From contig QUFP01000003.1 of assembly GCA_003478935.1 (NCBI GenBank), forward strand, positions 62,001 through 126,000: a DNA stretch of 64,000 nt, read 5' to 3'. Of the stretch, positions 1-8,896 are shown one piece after another. The position numbers were made by a program, and so were the translations under genes. Each line of letters opens with the position of its first letter. Within the stretch, counting starts at the first letter, position 1. The DNA is from Firmicutes bacterium AF25-13AC. GTDB lineage: Bacteria; Bacillota; Clostridia; Lachnospirales; Lachnospiraceae. The notes under the pieces are model-generated. The model ran no database searches, was not told where the DNA came from, and worked only from the letters and a program-made list of their open reading frames with translations.

Positions 1-792
1 CGTATGTGGGGAATTAGTACACCACAGGAAGCAAAGGCAATAATTGACAAACAAAAGTCAGAGATTACGGGAGAACCTAAAAATCTTGAGGAACAGGCAA
101 TTGCGCTTGTAGGAAGAGATATTTATGAGAAGCTTGTAAAGGGTTATACGGAAAAACAGTGGGGACGCGACTGCAGCGAGCTTCCGAGTTTTATTATAAA
201 GAGACTTCCAGTGCGCTTTACATATGATAATAATTATTTTAATGATTTATATCAGGGAATCCCGATTGGCGGCTATAATAAGTTGATAGATGCATTATTT
301 GAGGGTGCTGATATAAAGACAGGCGTTGATTTCCTTGCAGAAAAGGAAAAATGGATGTCAATGGCTGATAAAGTAGTTTATACAGGAGCAATTGACGAGT
401 ATTTTGAGTATTGCTTTGGAAAACTTGAGTATCGTACTGTGCGTTTTGAGACAGAAGTGCTTGATACAGATAATTATCAGGGTGTAGCAGTTGTTAACTA
501 TACAGACAGAGAGACACCTTATACAAGAGTAATTGAGCATAAGCATTTTGAGTTTGGAACACAGCCTAAAACAGTAATTTCAAAGGAATATTCTACTGAC
601 TGGAAGGAAGGCATGGAACCTTACTATCCGGTAAATAATGAGAAAAACCAGATGCTGTATCAGAAATATCGCGAAAAGGCACAACAGCAGGAAAAAGTAT
701 TTTTCGGCGGTCGCCTTGGTGAATATAAGTATTATGATATGGATAAAGTTATTGCATCTGCTATGAATGGCTGGGAAGCTTTGCATAGATAA
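1..792 (+). CDS. glf: UDP-galactopyranose mutase, C-terminal part
   Basis: The frame is open from the first base, so the start lies upstream of the window; 263 residues remain of a family usually 365-390 long. The family is a flavoenzyme converting UDP-galactopyranose to UDP-galactofuranose for surface glycans. Visible hallmarks are GYTEKQWG (about residue 48 of the visible part), YQGIPIGGYNKL, the FETEVLDTDNYQG strand region and the C-terminal FFGGRLGEYKYYDMD block, which contacts the flavin in known structures. glmM follows 37 bp downstream in the same direction, so both probably belong to an envelope-sugar operon that begins outside the window. Confidence 0.93.
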   Translation, partial: RMWGISTPQEAKAIIDKQKSEITGEPKNLEEQAIALVGRDIYEKLVKGYTEKQWGRDCSELPSFIIKRLPVRFTYDNNYFNDLYQGIPIGGYNKLIDALFEGADIKTGVDFLAEKEKWMSMADKVVYTGAIDEYFEYCFGKLEYRTVRFETEVLDTDNYQGVAVVNYTDRETPYTRVIEHKHFEFGTQPKTVISKEYSTDWKEGMEPYYPVNNEKNQMLYQKYREKAQQQEKVFFGGRLGEYKYYDMDKVIASAMNGWEALHR

Positions 793-829
793 AAGTTAAA
801 AAACATCAACGAAGGGCAGGACAGAATTA

Positions 830-2176
830 ATGGGAAAGTATTTTGGAACAGACGGTTTTCGCGGTGAGGCAAATGTTGATTTAACGGTTGAGCATGCATT
901 TGAGGTGGGTCGTTTTATTGGTTGGTATTTTGGAAAGGAGCATAAGTGCAAGGTAGTAATCGGAAAGGATACGAGACGAAGCAGCTACATGTTTGAATAT
1001 GCACTTGTTGCAGGCTTAACTGCTTCCGGTGCAGATGCTTATCTTCTTCATGTTACCACAACACCAAGTGTATCATATGTTGTTCGTACAGAAGATTTCG
1101 ACTGTGGAATTATGATTTCTGCAAGTCATAATCCATTCTATGATAACGGAATCAAGCTGATTAATGATAAGGGTGAAAAAATGCAGGAATTTGTCATTGA
1201 TGAGATTGAAAAGTATCTTGATGAAGATAAGAAGAATCTGCCATATGCGACAAAGGAAAATATTGGCTGTACCGTGGACTATGCAGCAGGAAGAAACCGT
1301 TATCTTGGATATTTAATGTCTCTGGCACTGTGTTCCTTTAGAAATATGCGTGTCGGTTTAGACTGTGCAAATGGAAGTGCTTGGATGATTGCAAAGAATG
1401 TTTTTGATGCACTTGGTGCAAAAACATATGTGATCAATAACGAGCCAGATGGAACTAATATTAATACAAATTGCGGTTCTACTCATATTCAGGGACTACA
1501 GGCTTTGGTAAAGGAGAAGCACCTTGATGTTGGATTTGCATTTGATGGTGATGCAGACCGCTGTCTTTGCGTAGACGAAAATGGAGATGTAGTAGATGGC
1601 GATGCAATCCTTTATATTTGCGGTAAATATCTGAAAAATAAGGGAGAGCTTGCTGACAATACAGTTGTTACAACCGTCATGTCAAATTTTGGCTTGTATA
1701 AAGCATTTGATGCAGCAGGTATATCTTATGAAAAGACAGCTGTTGGTGATAAGTATGTATATGAGTGCATGAGCGAAAATGGATATCGTCTTGGCGGTGA
1801 GCAGTCTGGTCATATTATTTTCAGCAAGTATGCAGCAACAGGAGATGGACTGATTACGGCAATCAAGATGATGGAAGTAATGGTATTAGGTAAGCAGACA
1901 CTTTCTCAGTTAAGACGTGGTTTTGTGTCATATCCTCAGAAGCTGACAAATGTTCGAGTAATGGATAAGGCAGCAGCAAGAGAGGATGCAGATGTTCAGG
2001 CAGCAGTTGCACGAATCACAGAGGAACTGGGAGATCGCGGACGCATTCTTGTAAGGGAGAGCGGAACAGAACCATTAATTCGTGTTATGGTTGAAGCAAG
2101 TGATCCAGATGATTGCGAAAAGTATGTAGAGCAGGTAGTCGAGGTACTTCGCAAGAATGCGCATATCAGAAAATAA
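830..2176 (+). CDS. glmM: phosphoglucosamine mutase
   Basis: A 448-residue alpha-D-phosphohexomutase, the usual GlmM length. GlmM converts glucosamine-6-phosphate to glucosamine-1-phosphate for UDP-GlcNAc and peptidoglycan synthesis in the cytosol. The N-terminus MGKYFGTDGFRG is typical of GlmM. The catalytic phosphoserine sits in SASHNPFYDNG (about residue 100), the metal loop is DGDADR (about 241), the sugar-binding loop is GEQSGH (about 324) and the phosphate-binding loop is RESGTEPLIR near the C-terminus. A phosphomannomutase role cannot be excluded by motif alone, but the GlmM N-terminus favours this call. The next gene starts 31 bp later. Confidence 0.93.
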   Translation: MGKYFGTDGFRGEANVDLTVEHAFEVGRFIGWYFGKEHKCKVVIGKDTRRSSYMFEYALVAGLTASGADAYLLHVTTTPSVSYVVRTEDFDCGIMISASHNPFYDNGIKLINDKGEKMQEFVIDEIEKYLDEDKKNLPYATKENIGCTVDYAAGRNRYLGYLMSLALCSFRNMRVGLDCANGSAWMIAKNVFDALGAKTYVINNEPDGTNINTNCGSTHIQGLQALVKEKHLDVGFAFDGDADRCLCVDENGDVVDGDAILYICGKYLKNKGELADNTVVTTVMSNFGLYKAFDAAGISYEKTAVGDKYVYECMSENGYRLGGEQSGHIIFSKYAATGDGLITAIKMMEVMVLGKQTLSQLRRGFVSYPQKLTNVRVMDKAAAREDADVQAAVARITEELGDRGRILVRESGTEPLIRVMVEASDPDDCEKYVEQVVEVLRKNAHIRK

Positions 2177-2207
2177 TCATAAAATAAGTTTAAAGGAAGA
2201 ATACAGG

Positions 2208-3338
2208 ATGAAGATGCCGATTATAGAGTCATATCTGGATGATTTGATTAAAAATAGTACACTTGATGTTCCGGCATGGAATATTGAGGCTGCCAGAAAG
2301 GGTGGAAAGTCTGGCTGGAACTACATTGATGGATGCATGATCCTTGCTATGATAGAGACATGGAAGATTACAGGAGAGAAAAAGTACCTTGATTTTGCGG
2401 AAGCTTATATTGACCATCGTGTGCAGGAAGATGGTACGATAAAGGGATATAATCCGGAGGATTATAATATTGATAATGTTAATGCAGGAAAGACCTTGTT
2501 TTTGCTGTATGACATTACTGGTAAGGAAAAGTACCGCAAGGCAATTGATGTAATTTATGGACAGCTTAAAGGTCAGCCAAGAACAAGTGAAGGTAATTTT
2601 TGGCATAAGAAGATTTATCCGAATCAGGTTTGGCTTGACGGACTTTATATGGGACAGCCATTTTATATGGAATATGAGACACGCTTTAATGACAAGAAGA
2701 ACTATCCAGATATCTTTAACCAGTTCTTCAATGTCGTAAAGAATATGAGAGATGAAAAAACAGGTCTTTATTATCACGCTTATGATTCATCAAAAGAAAT
2801 GTTCTGGTGTGATAAGACGACAGGTCTTTCAAAGAATTTTTGGCTGCGTGCACTTGGCTGGTATTCAATGGCACTTCTTGATACATTGACGAAGGCAGAT
2901 AATAGCTATCAGCCAGCGTATGATCAATTAAAGCAGGTGTTTATTGATTTGATGGAGTCTATGGTAAAATTCCAGGATGAAAGTGGCATGTGGTATCAGG
3001 TTGTCAATATGGGTGGCCGTGAGAAAAACTATCTTGAGACAAGCGGAAGTGCAATTATGGCATATTCAATGCTTAAGGGCGTGAGACTTGGATTTTTGCC
3101 AGAGAGTTTCCGTGCATATGGCGAAAAAGCATTTCATGGTATTTGCGATCGCTATCTGAAGGAAAAAGACGGCCGTTTAAGTCTTGGCGGAATATGCTTA
3201 GTGGCAGGACTTGGTGGTCCGCAGATGAGAGATGGAACTTACGAATACTATATGTCTGAACCAGTAGTTGAGGATGATGCAAAGGGTGTTGGTCCATTCC
3301 TTTTGGCATATACAGAGATGAGAAGACTTGACGACTAA
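2208..3338 (+). CDS. glycoside hydrolase family 88/105 protein (unsaturated rhamnogalacturonyl hydrolase-like)
   Basis: A 376-residue (alpha/alpha)6-barrel hydrolase resembling YteR/YesR. This family removes unsaturated uronic acid from the ends of pectin oligosaccharides; it has no signal peptide here, so it should act inside the cell on imported products. Family-like blocks include WNYIDGCMI, NQVWLDGLYMGQPF (holding the conserved catalytic Asp region), FWLRALGWYSMAL and the C-terminal YMSEPVVEDDAKGVGPFLLAY. I chose ATG 2208 over an in-frame ATG at 2157 because a purine-rich AAAGGAAG lies just before it and the 2157 start would overlap glmM. Its place between glmM and surface-polymer genes is unusual for a pectin gene. 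Confidence 0.88.
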   Translation: MKMPIIESYLDDLIKNSTLDVPAWNIEAARKGGKSGWNYIDGCMILAMIETWKITGEKKYLDFAEAYIDHRVQEDGTIKGYNPEDYNIDNVNAGKTLFLLYDITGKEKYRKAIDVIYGQLKGQPRTSEGNFWHKKIYPNQVWLDGLYMGQPFYMEYETRFNDKKNYPDIFNQFFNVVKNMRDEKTGLYYHAYDSSKEMFWCDKTTGLSKNFWLRALGWYSMALLDTLTKADNSYQPAYDQLKQVFIDLMESMVKFQDESGMWYQVVNMGGREKNYLETSGSAIMAYSMLKGVRLGFLPESFRAYGEKAFHGICDRYLKEKDGRLSLGGICLVAGLGGPQMRDGTYEYYMSEPVVEDDAKGVGPFLLAYTEMRRLDD

Positions 3339-3435
3339 TTGTAGTTATAATTTGATTTTGTAGATTTAAATGAGTTTGCATGAATTGTATTGAGATGAAA
3401 TGCAAAAACTTTTGAAAATGAAAGGCAGGGAAACG

Positions 3436-3617
3436 ATGAAGGGAACATCTTGTGAGGAGTGTGCATATTTTGAATATGATGAGGATGAAGAATCCTATGG
3501 CTGTCAGTTTTTCTTTGACGAGGATGATATTGCAAAAGCAAGTCTCTATGGAGATCGTTATATCTGCCTCATTTTCAATATCGAGATGAATACCGAATTG
3601 TGAGAAAACAGATTTAG
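3436..3617 (+). CDS. small cysteine-rich DUF6472-like protein, frameshifted near the C-terminus
   Basis: A small acidic protein with CxxC (TSCEECAYF), a YDEDEESYGC strand and an FFFDEDD segment, resembling the DUF6472 family of Clostridia, which has no known function. In the given sequence the frame stops at 3603 after a poorly matching tail. If one C is restored around 3567-3568 (TGCCTC read as TGCCCTC), the protein ends CPHFQYRDEYRIVRKQI at 3617, which fits the family pattern of a final Cys followed by a DEY-type tail. I therefore give the restored end. The four conserved cysteines suggest metal binding, which is inference. Confidence 0.6.
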
Positions 3618-3726
3618 CTATATTTGGAAAAAATGGTATTGACAAAATGATAAATGTTTATTATTATAAAACAGAAAAACAAAAAAAGGCGGCAAATAAA
3701 ACATTTGTCTATGGAGTGTGTGATTT

Positions 3727-5160
3727 ATGGAGAGCAAAGAAATTACAGCAATGGGGGCGAGTGCAGAAGAAGATACCATTGATTTAATGGAAATCTTTCG
3801 AGCATTGCGCAAGCGGTGGTATTGGATAGTACTGTTAGCAATTATATTTGGTGCAGCGTTAGGTGTGTACGGTAAGTTTATTGTTAAGGATGCTTATCAA
3901 GCAGAGGCATCAATGTGTATCATTGACAGCAATAAGGAAGTGTCCATGTCGGATGTACAGCTAGGTTCTGCGCTAACAGGAGACTATGAAGGTATCATTA
4001 AAAGTAGAGTTGTATTGAATAAGGTAATTGAAAATTTGAAGCTAGATCTTACCTACAAACAATTATACAACATTGTTTCTGTCGAGAATCCAGATAGTAC
4101 TCGCATTTTAAAGATTTATGTGACGGCAGGAACAGTAAGAGAAGCAGTTAATATTGCAAATGAAATTTTGTCTGTCAGTGTGGATGAAATTCCTCATGTG
4201 TTAGGAAGCAGTAAACCAACGATTTTGGATAAGGCAGATGATCTGTTTGCGGAAAATACGAGACGCTCAGTTTTATCGTATGCATTAATTGGCATTTTGG
4301 CAGGAATTGTGATTGCATGTGGCATTGTAGCAGTATCTGTTATTACCAACACATCAATTAAGAGTGATGAAGACATTCAAAAATGTACTGGTTTGTCAGT
4401 TCTTGGTGCGATTCCAGATTACAAAGGAAAAAAACAGAAGAAAATTATGTGGCCTGAGGATTTACCATTTAATGCATCCGAGGCTATTTACCAGTTGCGT
4501 ACAGGAATTTTATACAGCAGCAAGGATGTGAAAACGATTGTAGTTACGAGTGCATTTGAAAATCAGGGAAAATCTTTTATTTCGTTCCATCTGGCATATA
4601 GTTTGTCACAGGTGGGAAAAAGGGTTCTTCTTGTTGATACAGATATGAGAAAATCAGTGCTTCAAAGACGTATGGGATTAGATGGTGTAAAGCTTGGACT
4701 TTCTGAGTATCTTTCTGGAAATGCAGAACTTGGTCAGGTTATTTATGATGTTGGTCTTCCAAATATGCATGTATTGTTTAGTGGAAAGCTTGTTCCAAAT
4801 GCGTCTGCACTTTTGTCTGCAAAGTGGTTGGAAAATCTTTGCGCAGAAGTTAGAGATTCTTATGATTATGTTATTTTTGATACACCTCCGATTTGCGTAG
4901 TAGGAGATGCAGCAATTGTAGCATCTTTCTGTGATGGAGCATTGCTTGTTATTGAAAATGGTGTTACAAAGAAGAAGACATTGGCACAGATGAAGTTTGA
5001 GATGGATAAAGTGGGTGCAAATGTAATTGGTGTTGTCCAGAATATGGTCGGCAGCAAAAAGGATTCCAGTTATTATGGCAAGGGAAATTATGGCTACTAT
5101 TATGGAAATTATGGAAATAACCAAAATAAAAATAAATTTACAAAAGCTATTGTAAATTAG
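3727..5160 (+). CDS. Wzz-domain bacterial tyrosine kinase for polysaccharide export
   Basis: A 477-residue fusion of a polysaccharide co-polymerase and a BY-kinase. Residues about 18-60 hold the Wzz start and first membrane helix (YWIVLLAIIFGAALGVYG); a second helix (about 182-203) closes the extracytoplasmic loop. The cytosolic kinase follows: P-loop AFENQGKS (about 277), Walker A-prime LLVDTDMRK (about 299), Walker B YVIFDTPP (about 380) and a tyrosine cluster at the C-terminus (SYYGKGNYGYYYGNYG) that is the autophosphorylation site in this family. It regulates chain length and export of capsular or exopolysaccharide. No wzx/wzy genes are next to it in this window. The gene is followed by the thrS T-box. 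Confidence 0.9.
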   Translation: MESKEITAMGASAEEDTIDLMEIFRALRKRWYWIVLLAIIFGAALGVYGKFIVKDAYQAEASMCIIDSNKEVSMSDVQLGSALTGDYEGIIKSRVVLNKVIENLKLDLTYKQLYNIVSVENPDSTRILKIYVTAGTVREAVNIANEILSVSVDEIPHVLGSSKPTILDKADDLFAENTRRSVLSYALIGILAGIVIACGIVAVSVITNTSIKSDEDIQKCTGLSVLGAIPDYKGKKQKKIMWPEDLPFNASEAIYQLRTGILYSSKDVKTIVVTSAFENQGKSFISFHLAYSLSQVGKRVLLVDTDMRKSVLQRRMGLDGVKLGLSEYLSGNAELGQVIYDVGLPNMHVLFSGKLVPNASALLSAKWLENLCAEVRDSYDYVIFDTPPICVVGDAAIVASFCDGALLVIENGVTKKKTLAQMKFEMDKVGANVIGVVQNMVGSKKDSSYYGKGNYGYYYGNYGNNQNKNKFTKAIVN

Positions 5161-5194
5161 AAAAAGCCGTGGTAGAATGAAATCTGAAATCTTT

Positions 5195-5427
5195 AAAATA
5201 AAAGCAATGACGGAAAGAGTAGTACAGCAAGATCATTCAGAGAGAGCCGTGTATGGTGGAAGCGGTTTATGGGAATGCTGTATGAAGACCATTCCTGAGC
5301 TGCGCGTGAAAGAAGCAAAAAGCTTCTAAGCGTTGCCGTGTTGCTGCGTTATAAGCAAAGAGTGAAAGATAAGGTGGAACCGTGCGCTGGCACCCTTAGG
5401 TATGCAGATACCTGAGGGTGCTTTTTT
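5195..5427 (+). promoter_or_regulatory. T-box riboswitch, threonine-specific, before thrS
   Basis: This fills most of the 354-bp gap before thrS. The antiterminator core AAGGTGGAACCGTG is at 5371-5384. Upstream is a Stem I-like region with an AGAGAG bulge (about 5240) and a likely specifier ACC (Thr) at 5288-5290 in GAAGACCATTCC. An intrinsic terminator follows: GCACCCTTAGGTAT pairs with ATACCTGAGGGTGC (5390-5421), then six T. In T-boxes, uncharged tRNA stabilises the antiterminator and lets transcription reach the synthetase gene. The specifier matches the downstream gene, which makes the call strong; exact 5' end is uncertain. Confidence 0.9.
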
Positions 5428-5514
5428 ATATTGCACAAGTTAAACTTTTATGTTCCTGTATCCTGCTCTGTCACCGATGGAAAATAAAATGTAAAAAGAT
5501 AAGAGGAGATCAAA

Positions 5515-7272
5515 ATGGTAAACTTTAAAGAAGACGAAGCATTAAACACATTGAATCATTCCTGTGCACATTTGATGGCGCAGGCAATCCGTCACCTGTA
5601 TCCACAGGCAAAATTCTGGGTAGGACCAGTTGTTGCAGAGGGATTCTATTATGATGTTGATTTCGGTGATCATGCATTTAAGGAAGAGGACTTGGCTGCA
5701 ATCGAGAAGGAAATGAAGAAGATCGCAAAGAGAGGCTTTAAGATTATCCGTAAGGAGATTTCCAAGGAAGAAGCACTGGAAATGTTTAAGGATGATGAGT
5801 ATAAGCTTGATCTGATTTCCAATTTGGAAGATGGAAATATTACATGCTATGAGCAGGGAGATTTTACAGATCTTTGCCGCGGACCTCACGTTGACAATGT
5901 AAAGCTTTGCCGTTACTTTAAGCTGTTAAAGCATTCTGGTGCTTACTGGAAGGGAGATAAGAATAATAAGGTTCTGCAGAGAATCTATGGTGTATGTTTC
6001 CCGACAGCTGAGGAATTAGAGGAGCACTTAAAGCTTCTTGAGGAGGCTAAGGAGAGAGATCACAGAAAGATCGGTAAAGATATGAATTTGTTCATGGTAG
6101 ACGATCTGGTAGGCCGTGGTCTTCCAATGTTCCTTCCAAAGGGTTATGTAATCTGGCAGGAGCTTGAAAACTACATCAAGGATAAGGAAAGAAAGCTTGG
6201 CTATCAGCATGTTATGACACCGTGTGTTGGAACAGTTAATCTGTACAAGACATCTGGTCACTGGGATCACTACAAGGAGAACATGTTCCCAGCTATGGAA
6301 GTAGATGGAGAGGCATTTGTTCTTCGTCCGATGAACTGTCCGCATCATATGATGATCTATGCAAACCGTATGCATTCTTATAAGGATCTGCCAATCCGTA
6401 TAGGTGAGATTGCTCATGATTTCCGTTATGAGTCAAGTGGAACCTTAAAGGGTATTGAGAGAGGCCGTCACTTCTGCCAGAATGATGCGCATCTTTTTGT
6501 AACACCAGAGCAGATCAAGGATGAGTTCTCAAATGTTGTTGATCTGATCTTTAGTACCTACAAGGATTTTGGTATCACAGATTATCGCTGTGTTTTGTCT
6601 TTGAGAGATCCGGCAAATAAGACAAAGTATCATGATGATGATGAGATGTGGAATAAGGCAGAAAATGCTCTTAGAGACGTTATGAATGACCTTGGAATCG
6701 AGTATACAGAGGAGATTGGTGAGGCTGCTTTCTATGGTCCGAAGCTTGATGTAAATGTAAAGCCAGCTGTTGGAAACGAGTATACACTGTCCACTTGCCA
6801 GCTTGATTTCTGCCTGCCAGCAAAGTTCGAGCTGACTTATATTGATAAGGATGGAGAGAAGAAGACTCCTGTTGTTTTGCATAGAGCAATTTTGGGATCT
6901 CTTGACCGTTTCATGGCATATATTCTTGAGGAGACAAAGGGAAATCTGCCAACATGGCTTGCACCAGTTCAGGTAAAGGTTATGCCTGTTAAGACAGATA
7001 ACGAGGAGCTCATGGAGTACGCAAGACAAATCTGTGAGAATCTTGAGGATAGAAATGTTCGTGTTGAGTTAGATGACAGAGCAGAAAAGCTTGGATATCG
7101 TATGCGCGAGGGTCAGGTTCAGAAGGTACCGTATCTGCTTGTAATCGGATTTAACGAAATGGAGAATAAGTCAGTATCCTATAGACTTCATGGAGAAATG
7201 GATACTACAACAGTTGGACTTGACGAATTTGTTGAAAAGATCCATGAGGAAATCAAAAATAAGGTAAGATAA
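5515..7272 (+). CDS. thrS: threonine--tRNA ligase (TGS-less form)
   Basis: A 585-residue class II synthetase, shorter than the usual 635-645 because the N-terminal TGS domain is absent: the protein starts directly at the editing domain (NHSCAHLMAQAIRHLYP, with the HxxxH of the editing site near residue 15-19). The catalytic core shows motif 2 (FRYESSGTLKGIERGRHF, about 304-321), the zinc-binding Cys of MNCPHHM (about 275) and motif 3 HRAILGSLDRFMAYI (about 456). The anticodon-binding domain fills the last 110 residues. ATG 5515 has an AAGAGGAG Shine-Dalgarno. Expression should follow the T-box upstream. The TGS-less form is, as far as I know, common in Lachnospiraceae. Confidence 0.95.
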   Translation: MVNFKEDEALNTLNHSCAHLMAQAIRHLYPQAKFWVGPVVAEGFYYDVDFGDHAFKEEDLAAIEKEMKKIAKRGFKIIRKEISKEEALEMFKDDEYKLDLISNLEDGNITCYEQGDFTDLCRGPHVDNVKLCRYFKLLKHSGAYWKGDKNNKVLQRIYGVCFPTAEELEEHLKLLEEAKERDHRKIGKDMNLFMVDDLVGRGLPMFLPKGYVIWQELENYIKDKERKLGYQHVMTPCVGTVNLYKTSGHWDHYKENMFPAMEVDGEAFVLRPMNCPHHMMIYANRMHSYKDLPIRIGEIAHDFRYESSGTLKGIERGRHFCQNDAHLFVTPEQIKDEFSNVVDLIFSTYKDFGITDYRCVLSLRDPANKTKYHDDDEMWNKAENALRDVMNDLGIEYTEEIGEAAFYGPKLDVNVKPAVGNEYTLSTCQLDFCLPAKFELTYIDKDGEKKTPVVLHRAILGSLDRFMAYILEETKGNLPTWLAPVQVKVMPVKTDNEELMEYARQICENLEDRNVRVELDDRAEKLGYRMREGQVQKVPYLLVIGFNEMENKSVSYRLHGEMDTTTVGLDEFVEKIHEEIKNKVR

Positions 7273-7305
7273 AAGAAACAGATCGAAGCATCTGGTAAAT
7301 AGAAG

Positions 7306-7345
7306 AAGGGCACGAATCCAATTCAGATTCGTGCCCTTTCTCTGT
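7306..7345. terminator. bidirectional terminator between thrS and argH
   Basis: AAGGGCACGAATC (7306-7318) pairs perfectly with GATTCGTGCCCTT (7326-7338). A-rich sequence on one side and T-rich on the other let it serve both convergent genes. Confidence 0.8.
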
Positions 7346-7384
7346 AAAAAACATAATTATTCAGGATCTTATAGTAAAATCAAT

Positions 7385-8767
7385 TTAGTTTTCAAGCAGA
7401 TATTTTTCACAAAAAGCGATCTGCGCTTCCATAGAAGTGCGGCTTGGAGCACCCTTTGTAAGACGCTTTTCTACGCAAGTCTTCATGCTGATTGCGTCAT
7501 ATATATCCTCATCAAATACTGGACTGATGGAACGATATGCGTCAAGAGAAAGCTCATCAAGGGAGCAGTTTTTATCAATACACATTAGAACAAGCTGACC
7601 AACAATGCCATGTGCATCACGGAATGCAACACCGTGATTTACAAGATAATCAGCGGCATCTGTAGCGTTGGTGAAGCCATTTTTTGCACTGGCTTCCATG
7701 CGATCCTTACGGAATGTCATAGAGGCGATCATGCCTGTGAACAAACCAATGCAACCCTTAACAGTATCAAATGCGTCAAATGCCATCTCCTTATCCTCCT
7801 GCATATCTTTGTTGTATGCAAGCGGAAGACCTTTCATGGTAGTTAAAAGAGATACAAGAGCACCATAAACACGTCCTGTCTTTCCTCTGATCAGCTCTGC
7901 AATATCAGGATTTTTTTTCTGCGGCATAATACTAGAACCGGTGCTGTAAGAATCATCAATTTCAACAAATTGATACTCGTTAGTATTCCAGGTGATAATC
8001 TCTTCGCAGAAGCGGGACAGGTGCATCATAATAATGGAGAGTGCATCCAGATATTCGATCAGGTAGTCGCGATCAGAAACAGAATCCATGCTGTTTACAG
8101 TTGCGCAGTCAAAGTCCAAAAGAGACGCAGTGTACTCTCTGTCAAGCGGGTAGGTGGTTCCTGCCAGAGCGCCAGCTCCAAGTGGGCATGTATTCATGCG
8201 GAGGCGGATGTCAGCCAGACGGCTGCGGTCACGGCGAAACATTTCAAAATATGCGCCAAAATGATGAGCAAGTGTAATTGGCTGAGCTTTTTGAAGGTGA
8301 GTAAAGCCTGGCATAAAGGTGTCAAGGTTTGCTTTCATAATAGTGAGCAATTCTTCAAGGAGAGTTTTTAAAAGACCATCAGTCTCATCAATCTCATCTC
8401 TTGTGTAAAGCTTCATGTCAAGTGCAACCTGATCATTTCTGCTTCGGCCTGTATGAAGCTTCTTTCCAGCCTCTCCGATGCGTTCAATCAAATGAGCTTC
8501 TACGAAGCTGTGAATATCTTCACTTCCGTCATCGAATGTAAGTGTGCCATTGTTAATATCAGAAAGAATACCTGTTAAACCACTGATGATCTGATCTCGC
8601 TCATCATTTGTCAGGATGCCGGATTTTGCAAGCATAGTCACATGTGCAATGCTGCCGCGAATATCCTGTGCGTAAAAGCGACAATCAAATGGAAGTGATG
8701 CATTAAAATGGTTTACAAGTTCATTAGTTTCTTTGGTGAAGCGTCCACCCCATAATTTCATAATCAA
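7385..8767 (-). CDS. argH: argininosuccinate lyase
   Basis: A 460-residue fumarase/aspartase-superfamily enzyme that splits argininosuccinate into arginine and fumarate, the last step of arginine synthesis. It begins MKLWGGRF, typical of ArgH. The signature loop SSIMPQKKNPD (about residue 280) carries the catalytic serine region; TGRSRNDQVALD (about 112) and GFTHLQKAQPITLAHH (about 150) match the other two conserved regions. No argG is in the window. The upstream neighbour on the same strand is the YfhO-family gene, so co-transcription is possible. Confidence 0.95.
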   Translation of the reverse strand: MIMKLWGGRFTKETNELVNHFNASLPFDCRFYAQDIRGSIAHVTMLAKSGILTNDERDQIISGLTGILSDINNGTLTFDDGSEDIHSFVEAHLIERIGEAGKKLHTGRSRNDQVALDMKLYTRDEIDETDGLLKTLLEELLTIMKANLDTFMPGFTHLQKAQPITLAHHFGAYFEMFRRDRSRLADIRLRMNTCPLGAGALAGTTYPLDREYTASLLDFDCATVNSMDSVSDRDYLIEYLDALSIIMMHLSRFCEEIITWNTNEYQFVEIDDSYSTGSSIMPQKKNPDIAELIRGKTGRVYGALVSLLTTMKGLPLAYNKDMQEDKEMAFDAFDTVKGCIGLFTGMIASMTFRKDRMEASAKNGFTNATDAADYLVNHGVAFRDAHGIVGQLVLMCIDKNCSLDELSLDAYRSISPVFDEDIYDAISMKTCVEKRLTKGAPSRTSMEAQIAFCEKYLLEN

Positions 8768-8896
8768 TCCTCTTTTCTGACAGCTTATTGACTGTCTTTG
8801 TTTGTTTTTTTGCTTAATGAATTGTGACGGCTGCGAGTTAAATCAAGCTCAATACTGTCTAGGCTGACATTTTTTTTCGCTGATGAATCACGCTTT

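Noticed and set aside
3727..5160. Degenerate P-loop in the BY-kinase (ENQGKS instead of a GxGKS/T form)
   Set aside because: AFENQGKS still fits the general A/GxxxxGKS pattern, and the A-prime and B motifs are intact, so activity loss is not supported.
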